DNA from: Perognathus longimembris pacificus
Taxonomy: Eukaryota; Chordata; Mammalia; Rodentia; Heteromyidae
Assembly (NCBI RefSeq): GCF_023159225.1
Contig: NC_063174.1
Coordinates: forward strand, 35,165,691-35,229,690
Length of the DNA stretch: 64,000 bases
Reading direction: 5' to 3'
Positions 44,441-56,527 of this stretch are shown piece by piece. The translations under genes and the position numbers were made by a program. Numbering within the stretch: the stretch's first letter is position 1; each line of letters starts with the position of its first letter. The notes under the pieces are model-generated. The model did not search any database. It was given only the letters and a program-made list of their open reading frames with translations, and was not told the DNA's origin.

Positions 44441-44808
44441 TTAATAGACAAAAATGCTCAGCCTTTTTGCCCTCTGAAAGTCTATTAAGCTATCATAGTA
44501 ATCTGAAGCCTCACTTTTAGAATTAAGTTATTAGGCAAGAAAAGATTTCTGGCAAATACTTGTGAAACTGTAGGAGGAAAGAAATAAAACAGGACTGCTA
44601 ATATTCTCCTGATTTTTTTGGTTCTCAACTTTTATTCAGTGGTCCTCTATAACTGAGTCTGGATGCCTTAATACAATGTTTGTGTAACTACTAAGTGATT
44701 TATAGAAAGCACAGTTTATAATTATCTTTAAGTGAAATTTTCTACTCTGCCTTCCATTTTTTTTTTTTTTTTTGGCTAAATTCACTCAGTCTGCTATTTA
44801 ATCTTTAA

Positions 44809-44910
<102 letters not shown>

Positions 44911-46157
44911 TAAGAAAGTCAACACCACATTGCAAAGAAAGTTAATTCCACTAATTAGTACCAATGACCAACACAATAAAATAGCAGATCTAAGAAATTT
45001 AATCACAAAACTTAATTTTTTAATCCATACTTTAGTCTTATTGTCCTAGCTAGTTAAATCTTAACCAACTTCCTCAATTTCTTTTTTCTTCTTCCTTTCC
45101 TTCCTGGGCTTACTTTTCTCTTCCTTTCTTCCTTAATTATATCTTCTTTCTTTTTTTGCTTATCTTGCTCATCTTTAAAACAATGTTATATAACAATTAA
45201 AAATTATCAGTCCTAATACATATAAGGGAACACTTTATGAAGATGTAAAATTATTCTTTTTGGGGATTGTTTATATAATTGCCAAATAGTATTTGTTAAT
45301 TTTCATACAAGCTTAATAAAACTAAATAAAATTTATTAAAATAACTTATTCTCACAAGTCAGGAATGTTTCTGCCAATTTTTATAAGGCGTATTGGTCTG
45401 ATGTCATGAAAAAACATCATAATCACTACAGCTTTGTATATTCAGGTATTAAATTAATAGCATATTACTATATTAAATCAATATATTTAAAATTATACTC
45501 TTGTTATTCACATCTCTCTCTAATATGATGGTTTCTTTGTTGCTATTTTGGCGTCTTTTAAAATCCCCTAAATGAGGATAATATCAATATACATCTTGTA
45601 AAATAGAAGTAACAGTTAGAATCAGTTGATTTCATGACTAGGAATTAATACAGCTAATCTCAGAGCAACCAGAAATACATAATAAATTTATAATATCATA
45701 CTCATTTGTAGCCACTTATGTCCTGTGTGCAGTGTGAATATAAAAGTAAATGTAAATGTCTCTGTTTATTTCTGTGTAATGTGATTCATAGTATTCTTTA
45801 TGTTACTTGGACTGAGTTTACATCCCTTTGGCAAAGCCAAAGGAGAATGTGAATGGGTCATTAGTTACTATATTGTCTTTACTGTCAGATGAACAGTAAT
45901 AGAACATTCAATTAAATAAGAGCAAATAAAGAATTAAAGTAGCATAATAGAGATTTTTAAACTTAAAATACATGCTTTTCTTGAAGGAACTCAAGTTGTT
46001 TTATACTACATTTTAAAACCCTTACTGATCCTATCTACATATATAATCAAGGGTCATATTTGTGATCCCATTTCTTCCTCTGGAATTAAGTAGTGTTTTG
46101 GTTTTTTAAACATAGAAGAATTTATTCAAGAAATTGACTTCATTTCTAATTAATTCT

Positions 46158-46330
46158 TCTTATAGTGAAGTTTTCATCCAATAAACATAGTAGTACCCTT
46201 ATTTGCTAAGACCTATCTTAAACTTTAGGTACTCTAAAGATATAAAGAAAAGATATGATTTTTGCCTTGAAGATCCCACATTTCAACTGAAGAAATTATT
46301 CTTTGCAACTAGTAGTATAACACTTTAATG
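46158..46330 (+). mobile_element. Possible ancient eutherian repeat
   Basis: ATAAAGAAAAGATATGATTT and TGCCTTGAAGATCCCACATT resemble the same old repeat class as 26632. Very diverged. Confidence 0.3.
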
Positions 46331-46664
46331 TGAAGATAGCTGTATTAATCCAATAGAGAAATACTACTATATCCTTATTAAAATGTTTTTTCATGCTAAT
46401 TTATCCTTTTCCCTTCTTGCTCTTCATAATTCTGAGCATAAATCTGAGCATTCTTGGTCTTCATAATTCTGAGTAGGAATTGATTCTTAGTAATTTGCAA
46501 TAAGTCAATCTTTATTCTGAAGGCTTTAAAAATTAATATATATACATATTATAGTATTGTCTTTTGCTTTTCTGTTCATAGTTGATTTAAATCAACCTTA
46601 TTTATAAATTTTGTACATAGTAGTCTATGTTAATTATGAAAAATGAGCTAAAAATCCTTTTTTA

Positions 46665-46866
46665 ATTTTTGACAGTTGTGGGATTTGAACTCAGGCGAAG
46701 CTTCGTAAGGTGCTCTGTAGCTGATCGTCACCTCAATCCATTTTTATCACTGATTTCTTTTGAGATAGTTAGCTTTGTGACTGGGCACACGCTTGGGTCT
46801 CCATCTGCCTATTTTAGGCTGCTGGTCATAGCTGAAATAACAGGCAGCCTCCACTACACCCAGCTC
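46665..46866 (-). mobile_element. Type C (old B1-ID) SINE
   Basis: GTGGGATTTGAACTCAGGCG, TTTGTGACTGGGCACACGCT and TGAAATAACAGGCAGCCTCC. The 87-codon frame over it is not a gene. Confidence 0.65.
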
Positions 46867-47169
46867 TCTATTGAGAAGGTGTCACTGAAAAAAATTCCTG
46901 TAGAGGTGGTCACAAACTACAATCATTCCTAGGTTAGCCACCCATGTAGCTGATACCTTGACCTCTATGTGTTGGTTTTTGTGTTTATCAAAATTTTTAT
47001 AACAACTACTTAGTATTATTTTATTTGCATTTTTCTTCTTTGTAATGAGGATATAAATAATAACAAATTTCTGGAATCAAATGTGTTGATCTCTATAAAG
47101 TGCCTAAAATGATGATTCATCATGTTTGAAGTATTGGTCATTGTTATGATGTTTTGCTTTTGAGTTGTA

Positions 47170-48345
47170 ATTTTAGAGCACATTTAGTGGCAAAAGCTTT
47201 CTTTAGTTTTCCCTCATCTGAAAATGTTGGTTCCTAGTCCAGGTACAAATGATTTTTACAAAGTATGTAGTTAGATTATATAGAGAATTATGAGTTGAAT
47301 TTACGGTTCTTTCAGCACTTACTAAATATCTTGCTCTATCATATTCTGGATCCATGGTTCCTAAAAAGAAGTTCAGTTAAGTTGCTGTTCTCTTATGTGT
47401 AACAAGAGTTCCTCTCTGACAACCTTGAAGATATTTTTTCTTTAATTTGGTTTCAAACATGGTTATGATGTTTCTGAATGTGTTTTTCTTTGATATTATC
47501 CTTTTGGGTTCATTGAATTTCATTCTGTAATTTTATGTTCCTAATCAAATTTGGAAATTTTAGTATTAAATTTTCAAGTTTGTTTGGCTTGTTTTGTCTT
47601 CCTGCACCAATTCATGCTTCTGGGATTTCTGTGACATGAAATTTAGATCTATTGATAATGTCCCACTTGTCTCTTAAAAATCCATGCTTTATTTTTCTTT
47701 ATTTTGTTTTATTTTATATTTTCCCTACTTTTTTCAGATACATCTATGGCATATCTTCAAATTCTTAGACGTTTTCCCTCTTTTTTTGTTGTTGTTTTTT
47801 GTTTGTTTGTTTGTTTGTTTTGGCCAGTCCTGGGCCTTGGACTCAGGGCCTGAGCACTGTCCCTGGCTTCCTTTTTGCTCAAGGCTAGCACTCTGCCACT
47901 TGAGCCACAGCGCCACTTCTGGCCATTTTCTGTATATGTGGTGCTGGGGAATCGAACCCAGGGCCTCATGTATACGAGGCAAGCTCTCTCGCCACTAGGC
48001 CATATCCCCAGCCCCGACGTTTTCCCCTCTTTCATCTCCAATTTGCTTTTTAGTTTATCCCATGAACTTTTCTTTCCAGATATTTTTTTCTCATTTTTAA
48101 ATTTTTCACTTGGATTTTTTGTGGCTTTTATTTCCTTGCTAAGAACTTCTTTGCATTTAATTTAAAATCCATTTAATTCATTTAATCTTGACTTGTAATT
48201 CAGAAGCATTGATCTTTATGCCAAAGAATAGTTATATTAGCTGCTTAAAATTTTTTCTGATCTGGCTTACCTTGGAATGTACACTAATTTTTTCTCCACC
48301 AATGTTCATCTGTTCTGATTATTTCTGTGGTGAATGATTATTAAT
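47170..48345 (-). mobile_element. Possible old LINE-1 5' region, antisense, split by a SINE
   Basis: TTTTAGTATTAAATTTTCAA, CTTTTCTTTCCAGATATTTT, TTTAATCTTGACTTGTAATT and TCTGTTCTGATTATTTCTGT resemble antisense 5' parts of old mammalian LINE-1s. Family and limits are uncertain. Confidence 0.35.
47781..48015 (-). mobile_element. Type A SINE, intermediate age
   Basis: The tail is (TTTG)n. GCCAGTCCTGGGCCTTGGAC to GGCCATATCCCCAGCCCC. Duplication GACGTTTTCCCTC at 47768-47780 and GACGTTTTCCCCTC at 48016-48029. Open frames on both strands (for example 47684-47998) are SINE-derived. Confidence 0.95.
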
Positions 48346-48624
48346 TATATCATAGACATTTGGGATGTCATGATGTAAGTAAAATATCATATATATACCT
48401 CACTAAATCCTCTGGATACTGTTAATTAATTAAGTCTGTCAATTTGATTGAGTTCAAACTGTATGTTCTGTCTTGCCTTCTGTGAGTGATAGTTCTACTT
48501 ATGCTAAACTACTAGGATCATCCCAGGAAGTAGATTGAGTATTGAACAGTGGTGCACATCATAAAGGGTTTTCATATATTTCTACAATCTCTTCTTACAT
48601 ATTTGCAGTTCAGAATTGAGCCCA

Positions 48625-48839
48625 TGGGGCTGGGAATATGGCCTAGTGGCAAGAGTGCCTGCCTCATATACATGAAGCCCTGGGTTCGATTCCTCAGCAC
48701 CATATATATAGAAAACGGCCAGAAGTGGTGTTGTGGCTCAAGTGGCAGAGTTCTAGCCTTGAGCAAAAAGAAGCCAGGGACAGTGCTCAGGCCCTGAGTC
48801 CAAGCCCCAGGACTGGCAACAAAAACAAAACAAACAAAA
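48625..48839 (+). mobile_element. Type A SINE
   Basis: Full length with an (AAAAC)n tail. Duplication CAGAATTGAGCCCA at 48611-48624 and CAGAATTGAGTCCA at 48840-48853, one mismatch. Confidence 0.95.
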
Positions 48840-49072
48840 CAGAATTGAGTCCAGAACCTATGTTAGTTTAGGCATAGAATTATAGAATCTATCTTCTCAG
48901 TCCCTTATATTTAGAAGTGTTTCTACATTCTCCAGTTGCCAGTGACCCTCATACACAATTTCTATGTCTAAACAAGATTTTTTACAGAACATTAATTTTT
49001 TGGCTACCATGTAGTTCTATGCAAGTGCGACACACTTTGTGACAGACACACTAAACATTAAAAATAAATTAA

Positions 49073-49370
49073 CACACCTGAGCAGTTGGGACTCACACCT
49101 GTAATCCTAGCTGCTTGCCACGCTGAGATTGGAATTATTGTTATTCAAGACCAACCTAGGCAGAAAAGTCCACAAGATTATTTCAGTAAAAGATATTAAC
49201 CTGTTATTCCAACAGCAGGAAGCATAAAATAGGAGGATCATGGTCTAGGCATGGGCTCTGATAGGAAGTGAAACCCTATCTCAAAAATAACTTAGACAGA
49301 AAGAAATGTATAGTAGAGCATCTGCACAGAGAGATGAAGGCTGAACCCCAGTTCTGCCAACAAAAAATTA
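49073..49370 (+). mobile_element. Type C (old B1-ID) SINE, two B1 units
   Basis: CACCTGTAATCCTAGCTGCT and AAGACCAACCTAGGCAGAAA, then TAATAGGAGGATCATGGTCT-like and AACCCTATCTCAAAAATAAC, then AGCATCTGCACAGAGAGATG and CCCCAGTTCTGCCAAC. Confidence 0.62.
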
Positions 49371-49569
49371 AAATAATAAAATATAAAGATTGCTTCTATC
49401 TTCTTACTTGATAGTAAGAACTGCTTTTCTACTACTTTGGACAGAATGCCTCCCCCCCCCCCCAAAAAAAAGGCTATTCTTGTACTAAAAATATCAACTC
49501 TTCATTCCATCTATAATCAGCAGAAGTTGTAGTTACAGTGCTCTATCTTCTCTGTCACCACAATAGCAA

Positions 49570-49706
49570 GAGCTCTATTTTTAATAGCAGTCCTTGAGGT
49601 TATAGTCTAGCATTTACCAGCATTTAATAGCTTGTCATGGGCAAGTTACTTAACTAAGTTTAGCATATAACATTCTGAACCTATAATTTATGGGGGCGGG
49701 GGAGAT
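49570..49706 (-). mobile_element. MIR fragment
   Basis: GCTTGTCATGGGCAAGTTAC followed by TTAACTAAGTTTAGC fits the conserved MIR core in reverse. Confidence 0.55.
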
Positions 49707-50365
49707 CAAGTACTTTTTTACTTCCAGCCTTCATTAAAAGGAATAGAGCAGTTTTGGATCTTAAAATTATTCAAAGGCTTGCACCTCCTAAATACATTCC
49801 TGAATAGTAAGTTGTGGTACATTTTGGTCAGTTCAGCCTAGTATATTACTAACTGTCTATTAATCTATTAGCCCCATCAACAGCCTACAAAAAAAAAAAA
49901 CCATAGTGAGCAATATATACCCTCCAAATATTGAAAGTCTAGATTTTGTTTTTGAATTGCTGCCTCAGATTATAGAAGTGCAGATACAATAAATAGTCTG
50001 CCAGTGTTGCATTCTTCACTGGCTGTCAGTGTCTTCAAGGGAATTAAAAAAGATAGCATCTGTTTTTGTTCAGGTTTTATTTTGTACTTTCTTCTCCATT
50101 TTGAGAACCAATGTTTTTAGTATTGGGGTATTCGAATTCAAGAACATATATAGTAGGATTTAAAGAGGTACCTTCTAATCCCAGTAGAAAATACAAACAC
50201 AGACAAGACCTGAGAAAACATGAAGGTTATAGTTGAGGCTAATCTCTGACACAGACACTTTAAAAAAGAGTAAACTTTAGGTAAGGAAGAGAATCTTACT
50301 TCCTTAATTACCATATTAGACGATTAAAATGTCCAGTTTTAAGGGGATATTCTTCTCATCTAGTA

Positions 50366-50730
50366 ATTGTATGTGGCAACCACATGCTTGTCGTCTCAGC
50401 TCCTTGGACAAGCTGAGTGGAAAGAAAGCAATTTCAGGCTAGCTTGTGCAAAAAATTCTGATAGACTACTTCTCAATGGAAAAAGCTTGGAATGATAGCA
50501 TATATCTGCCATGCCAGCTAATGCAGAAGGTATAAAATTTAAAAAAAAATGTGGAGTCAGACAAACAGGAAGATTTTACCTCAGAACTTTTTTTGCACTG
50601 GTAAGTGATCAAATGGGCTGGAAGCATGGCTCAGCAGTTGAATGTTTACGTAGTAAATGCAAGGCTCTGTTTTGAAACCCAGATATTATCTCCAAGCCCC
50701 CAAAATAAAGAAAGGAAAAGGAGAGAGAGA
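50366..50730 (+). mobile_element. Type C (old B1-ID) SINE, degraded
   Basis: GTCTCAGCTCCTTGGACAAG, CTGCCATGCCAGCTAATGCA and ATGGGCTGGAAGCATGGCTC with GTAAATGCAAGGCTCTGTTT, then a purine-rich tail near 50705-50750. Confidence 0.55.
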
Positions 50731-51668
50731 GGGAAGAAATATAAAGAGAAATAAATTACACTAAACACTAAGAAGTCATTTTGTCTCCATAATGTTTCCT
50801 TAGTGCTCAATGTATTAGTATTCTGACTGGTCTCTCAGAATAATAAAAGGATATCAGCTAAAAATTAGGAAATAGGAATAAGCAGTGGGCTTTTGTTAAT
50901 AATAATGTGCCAGTATTATTTCATTAATTGTAACCAATTTACTATACTAATGTAAGTTATTAATTGGGAAGTGTTTGCATACACTCCACTCCTTACAAAA
51001 TCTCTATGCTACTTTTTCTGTTTTTGCATTAATCTAAAGTAAAAAGTAAAGTCTTCCTTATTTTTTTAAATCCCTAGTTCATTTAACTTTAGAGTCATAT
51101 TCTATCCAACTTAAAAAGAGCTAATTGTTCCTGACAGTAGTAAGAGAAAGTAAATATTTTCCCTTCGTATTATGAGTTGAAAACAGTCTTTTTGTCAAAG
51201 CCATCATCAAAATAGAACATAGAAAAACATGTTAGTATCTGTTATGACCACAGATACATAAATTTCAAAAATAAATATTAACATACCAAAAAGATAATGA
51301 AGACCAAGGTAGATTTATTTCAAGGACACAAAGATAGATACCTACTGGATAATTGATTAGCATGAATCAACAAAAGGAAGAAAAATCTTAGACTCCTCCC
51401 AACTGATTCATAAAAATCATTTGGTATGATTTATGCCCATTTTTATAACTCTGCAAGTAAGAATTAGAAGGTAAATTCTTTAATCTGATCAAGCAAATGC
51501 AACATATATTCATAACTGGATGTTATAAAAATTCTTTTTAAAATTAGAAATAAGACAATCCTGTTGTAACTAATTCTATTCAGCCTAGTACATAGTGAAA
51601 TAATAGTGTCAGCATTGAAAAATGCAAAACCATCACCTATGATTAATTACATGTATAAACATTTATTG

Positions 51669-51912
51669 GGCTGGGAATGTGGCTTAGACGTAGAGTGCTT
51701 GCCTAGCATGCATGAAACCCTGTTTTCGATTCCTCAGCACCAAATAAACATAAAAAGGCATAAGTGGCTCTGCAGCTCAAGAGATAGAGTGCTGGCCTTG
51801 AGGAGAAAAAAAAAGAAGAAGAAGAAGAAGAAGAAGCAGAAGCAGCAGCAGCCAGGGACAGTGCTCAGGCCCTGAGTTCAAGCCCCAGTACTGGCAAAAA
51901 AAAAAAAAAAAG
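51669..51912 (+). mobile_element. Type A SINE with internal triplet expansion
   Basis: GGGCTGGGAATGTGGCTTAG, then an older tRNA-like unit. In place of GAGCAAAAAGAAGCCAGG it has an A-run, about eight AAG triplets and CAG triplets (51805-51855) before CCAGGGACAGTGC. Confidence 0.9.
51805..51855 (+). repeat. (AAG)n(CAG)n triplet repeat within a SINE
   Basis: GAAGAAGAAGAAGAAGAAG followed by CAGAAGCAGCAGCAG replaces the normally short purine linker of the SINE. Confidence 0.93.
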
Positions 51913-52152
51913 AGCTTGTGTCGGTAGCTCATTCCTGTAATCCTAGCAATTCAGGAGTCTGAGATTTTAGTATCGTGGTTCAGAGCTACACTTTCAAAGG
52001 CATGTCTGTGAGACTTTTATCTCCAATTGACCCTCAAAAATCTGGAAGTGGAACTGTGGTTCAAGTGGTAGAGAGCTAGCTGTAAGCATAAAAACTCAAT
52101 GACAATGCCCAGGCCTACAGTTCAAGTCCCTGGACTGGCATTAAAAAATAAA
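51913..52152 (+). mobile_element. Type B SINE
   Basis: CATTCCTGTAATCCTAGCAA, TTTTATCTCCAATTGACCCT, ACTGTGGTTCAAGTGGTAGA and CCCTGGACTGGCATTAAAAA. It starts at the A tail of the previous SINE. Confidence 0.87.
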
Positions 52153-52261
52153 AAAAATCAATTGTGTTTTAGAATCCATGGAAGAGTTCAAGTTGATTGG
52201 AAAGAAGTTTACGATGCATCAACTTCTGTCCTACAATCAAAGTATATTCTTGGTTATTTTC

Positions 52262-52620
52262 TTGTTGTTTGTTTGGGGTTTTTTGTTGTTGTTGTTTGCT
52301 TTTGCATTACTGGCCTATGAACTTAGTGCCTTGTACTTGCTAGGCAGGCACTCTACCACCTGATCCATGCCCCATCTCTTTACTTAGTTTATATATGAAA
52401 CAGGTTCTTGTACTTCTGCCCAGGACCAGTCTCAGACTATGATCTTCCTACCTATGACTTCCACCTAGCTTATATAACAAGCATGTACCATCACACCTGT
52501 CTTGTTTGTTGAGATAGAGTCTCAGTAACTTTTTATCCAGGGTAGTGTCAAAACACAATCCTACTGATCTTTACTTCTGAAGTAGTTAGGATTATAGGCA
52601 TGTGTCACAAATCCTGGAAA
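52262..52620 (-). mobile_element. Type C (old B1-ID) SINE, nearly complete
   Basis: ID-like end (TGAACTTAGTGCCTTGTACT, TGCTAGGCAGGCACTCTACC), a first B1-like unit (TGCCCAGGACCAGTCTCAGA), then a second (AGATAGAGTCTCAGTAACTT, TAGGATTATAGGCATGTGTC). Confidence 0.72.
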
Positions 52621-52840
52621 GCAAAATATATTTTTACAAGGGAGTCATTTACAAGGCTTATTTTATTTCATGATATGTATGTTGTATCCATAACACAATT
52701 CTCTGAGCTTTCCCCTGCTTCATGAAAGTGGATTTATTACATAAATTGTTACATCATTATCCTTAGTGCTACAGAAGAGGGTCCCTCTAAAACTTCTCCA
52801 ATTTCTTCATTTTAGTGAGATTAATTTTGTGCTGTTTTTG

Positions 52841-53170
52841 TTATAACAGTACCTCAGACTGGTAACTTATGTAATACCAAGAATTGTTCTTATAATTTTA
52901 GAGGATAGGAAAAACCAAAGACAGGTGACCTACATTGGGCAAAGTGCTTCTGGTGGTGTCATCTCATAAAAGAAGTAGAAAATCCAAGAGAACATGCATG
53001 AGAGAAAAACTGAGATTGAACACGCAGTCTCTAGTCCTTGTATACGTGAGCATTAATCCATTCATGAGAGTAGAACAGTCATGACTTTGGAGTCTCACAT
53101 TAGGCCCTATCTCTCAATATTGCTATAACTGGAATTAATTTTCAACCCAAGCTTTTTTTTGGGGGAGGGG
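52841..53170 (-). mobile_element. MaLR-type LTR (ERVL-MaLR)
   Basis: TTATAACAGTACCTCAGACT, TGAGCATTAATCCATTCATG, AACAGTCATGACTTTGGAGT, CTCTCAATATTGCTATAACT and AATTTTCAACCCAAGC follow the reverse of MST/MLT1-like LTRs. Solo remnant, non-coding. Confidence 0.75.
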
Positions 53171-53508
53171 AGATTTCCAACCATAACACTTATTGAATAG
53201 TTATTACCTATAATATGAAGAATACTCCCATAGCAAAGTCCTCTTTATGTACCATAAGAGTTATAAAGTAATTTTACTAGCAACATTGTTTGCGGTGGTG
53301 ACAGATGAAAATGAAATGTTCATCAGAAAAGTGAATAAATAAAATATGGAAGAATCATGCAAGGGAATATTGTAAAGCACTGAAAATGAACCAGTTATTC
53401 ATGTCCCTAGGGAGGAATCTCATAAACAGATGATAAGTGAGAAAAACAATTTGTTTAATAGCATACACAGCATAATTTAGTAAACCTATTCAAAAAGTAT
53501 CTTTTAAT

Positions 53509-53620
53509 CTGGCAAGCTGTGATTCATACCTTTAATCCTATGTAATCAGAAGGTGCAGATCAGAAGAATCATCCTTCAAAGCTAGCCCAGGTAAAAAGTG
53601 AGAACAATATCTTAACCAGT
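53509..53620 (+). mobile_element. Old B1-like SINE remnant
   Basis: GCTGTGATTCATACCTTTAA, GAATCATCCTTCAAAGCTAG and CCCAGGTAAAAAGTGAGA. Confidence 0.5.
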
Positions 53621-53794
53621 GGTTATATATGCAGTCAGATACAACTCACATCCTATCTAAATAGGAGTATAAGATCAAAGGGATAATCATTCCATGTACC
53701 AAAACAAAAACAAGTTCATAAGACACCCTTCCCCTCCTCCATTTCAACAGAAAAGGCTGATTGTGGTGATGCACACTATTTTAGAATTTTCTTG

Positions 53795-54056
53795 CGGGGC
53801 ACCAGTGGAACACCTGTAATCCTATCTACTCAGGAGGCTGAGATTTGAGGATCACGGTTCAAAGCCAGCCCAGGCAGGAAGGTCTATGATACTCTTGGCT
53901 CTTATCTCCAGTTAACCACCAGAAAATCAGAAGTGGCACTGTAGCTCAAGTACTAGCCTTGAGCTGAAGAGCTTAGGTACAGTACTCAGGACCAGAGTTC
54001 CAGCCCCATGACTGACCAAAAAAACAAAAAAAAAAGAAGGAAAGAAAGAAAAAAAA
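53795..54056 (+). mobile_element. Type B SINE, full length
   Basis: CACCTGTAATCCTATCTACT, GGATCACGGTTCAAAGCCAG, CTTATCTCCAGTTAACCACC and CAGCCCCATGACTGACCAAA, with an A/G-rich tail. Confidence 0.9.
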
Positions 54057-54197
54057 GAATATTCTTTTAATGGTGCTTAGCTATACTGAGCAGAATATAT
54101 TGATGGTTTGGATGCCTGTGGAATACGTTGTAACTCCTTACAGTGAATTTGTGACTTCTGCTGTCTAATTCCAAGAGACTTTTTCAGTGAAGGTAGG

Positions 54198-54345
54198 TCA
54201 AGTATTTATCGAGTGCCTATTGTGTGTTAAGCATTCGATACATTTAATTTCAAAGATTATGTTTATTCCTTCTAGTAACTCAGTTTTTAAAAATGGTTAG
54301 TGAAATTCAGTAACTGAGCCAGTATTATTGTGATAGTATTATCAA
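54198..54345 (+). mobile_element. MIR SINE fragment
   Basis: AGTATTTATCGAGTGCCTAT, GTGTGTTAAGCATTCGATAC and TAACTGAGCCAGTATT match the MIR family. Confidence 0.65.
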
Positions 54346-54365
54346 AATTTAAGTATGATCTCTCA

Positions 54366-54450
54366 TAGTACTTCTCAAATTTGAGCATGGATCAGAATCA
54401 GAGATCTTGTTAACATCACAATTCCTAGATTCCATCCTCAATGTTTTTTT
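54366..54450 (-). mobile_element. MER20 fragment
   Basis: TAGTACTTCTCAAATTTGAG and CATGGATCAGAATCAGAGAT with CTTGTTAACATCACAATTCC match the reverse of MER20. Confidence 0.62.
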
Positions 54451-55011
54451 AAATTGAGTATATCAGCAGCAGAGAGGAGGACAATGGTCAGTATAGGAGA
54501 TTTTGCATTTCTGACTTCCAAAAATACCATATACAGTACTGTCCGAGGGAACCACACATTGTTAGATGCTGAATTATTAGATTGTAACAGTTTTCTTCTA
54601 TAGAGTTTTAATTCCCTCACCTTCAAATGTACTTTTATTTTCAACTCATATGACCATTTAAATGACCGTTTACTATCTAGCATTGTGGTTACTTGTTTAT
54701 ATGCTTCAATATTCTATATTGCATTTATAAACTCCTTAAGGACTTGGGTCATATTTATTTTATAATTCTTAGCACAGATATTTAGTTGTTTTAATAAACA
54801 TTATAGTGAGGTAAGATGATGGTGATTTTATAAGGACTATTATACTAACTTAAATTATTTAAAATTCAATAATTTAAATGAATTGAATAATTTGATTCTC
54901 TGTAGTAGTGTTTTCAAACCTGCTTTATTAAATATAAAGTAGTATAATGATAACTTCTGAAGTTACTGTGGATATTCCAGAGATGAAAAAAATACACCCC
55001 ACAATTCTTGT

Positions 55012-55243
55012 TTTTTCTTTTTGTCAATCATGGGACTTGAACCAGGGCCTGGGCATTGCCCTGAGCCACTTTGTGTTCAAGGCTAGCATCCTACTATTTG
55101 AGTCACAGAGCCATTTCTGGTTTTCTGGTAGTTAATTGGAGATAAGAGTCCCACAGGACTTTTCTTCCTGGGCTGGCTTCCAACTGAGATCCTCAGATCT
55201 CAGCCTTCTGATCAGCTAAGCTTACAGACATGACCCACCAGCA
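55012..55243 (-). mobile_element. Type B SINE
   Basis: GGGACTTGAACCAGGGCCTG, GAGTCACAGAGCCATTTCTG, GTAGTTAATTGGAGATAAGA and CTGGCTTCCAACTGAGATCC with TCTCAGCCTTCTGATCAGCT. Confidence 0.9.
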
Positions 55244-56527
55244 TGAAGTAATTGATACTATATAATTTGAAAGACTACCGTGCTTAGTAAAAAATCTAGA
55301 GTTATTCAATAAGTTGCTACATTTGTTATATGAAACTAGCAGAACTTAGTATTGTTAACATTATCATCCTAATCACTTTGCTTCTCAAATTATAATCAGT
55401 TATCTATGAAATGATAAAAGCCAAAGAATATTCCTAATAGAACATTTTAAGAGTTTTATAATTACCTATTGCCATTTTGGTTGTAAAGTACTTTGTTCAA
55501 TTCTGACTGCCAAAATAAAAACAAAGTTTGGAGAAATAACACGTACGTTAAAGGTTAGAGAATGAGCTTTAAATTTTTTTAATGCAATCATGAATTCCAA
55601 GAAGATAGCCAAAGAATGACTTATTAATCATTTTCAGATATATGAAAGTTTTAAATACCTGCTATCAACTCTTTTTTTGAGATTGTAGCTAGGCTATGAC
55701 AAAGTAATGAAGTTCAAGATAGTTTTAGGTTACTTTAGAAATAAAAATAATGTAGAATAAATTTAAACCATAAGAAATTTTGGAAAAATATTCTTATGTG
55801 ACTAAAAATCTTACATACAAAGTTTTTAAATAGGATAATTTTTGTTTTCAATAGATGAAAATACGATTAGGTTACCAGATCAAAGTAACACAATTCTCAC
55901 TCCCAAGTGAAATCAGGACTTGGAGTCTTCGAAGAGTCCTCAGGTTTCTATTGCTTTCTCACTGTTTTATTTTTATCTAACAAATTGATTTAAGTGTGGG
56001 ATGGAAATTAACAATGATCTCTTAAAAGACATTTCTAGCTTAAAATGCTTATGATCATCAATGGATTTGTTAATAATTTAGCTCTCTAATCTCTTTTTCA
56101 AAGCCTTGTTTTTACTTAAAAACTTCTTAAGAAGCAGGAGCTAAAATCTCAATCTCAGGTAGCTCTTAAATACTGTATAAGTTAGACTTTAGAACGTAAA
56201 TATTACTATTCTAGACATTTTTGTTCACTATTGCATTGAAATCTTAGAGTTTATGGGAGATTCAATAAATGTGAAATGAACAGAAGACCACAAAGCTAAC
56301 ATTAGGCTTTTTGGCCTGGTTAAACTGCTCAAAAGTAGCTGATATATTCTCTTTTTTTACATTCAATGCATTTTTTTCTGATCGACTACACTAAATATCA
56401 TTATAAAAACATCAGCCAGAATTCCTAATTTGTGTACCAGTTGATGAATATTTTACTATAGCAGTTTTATTTTTGTTAAACAGTTGCTCTCACATGAAGT
56501 TTATTAGCTTTTGTTGAATATATTTAT

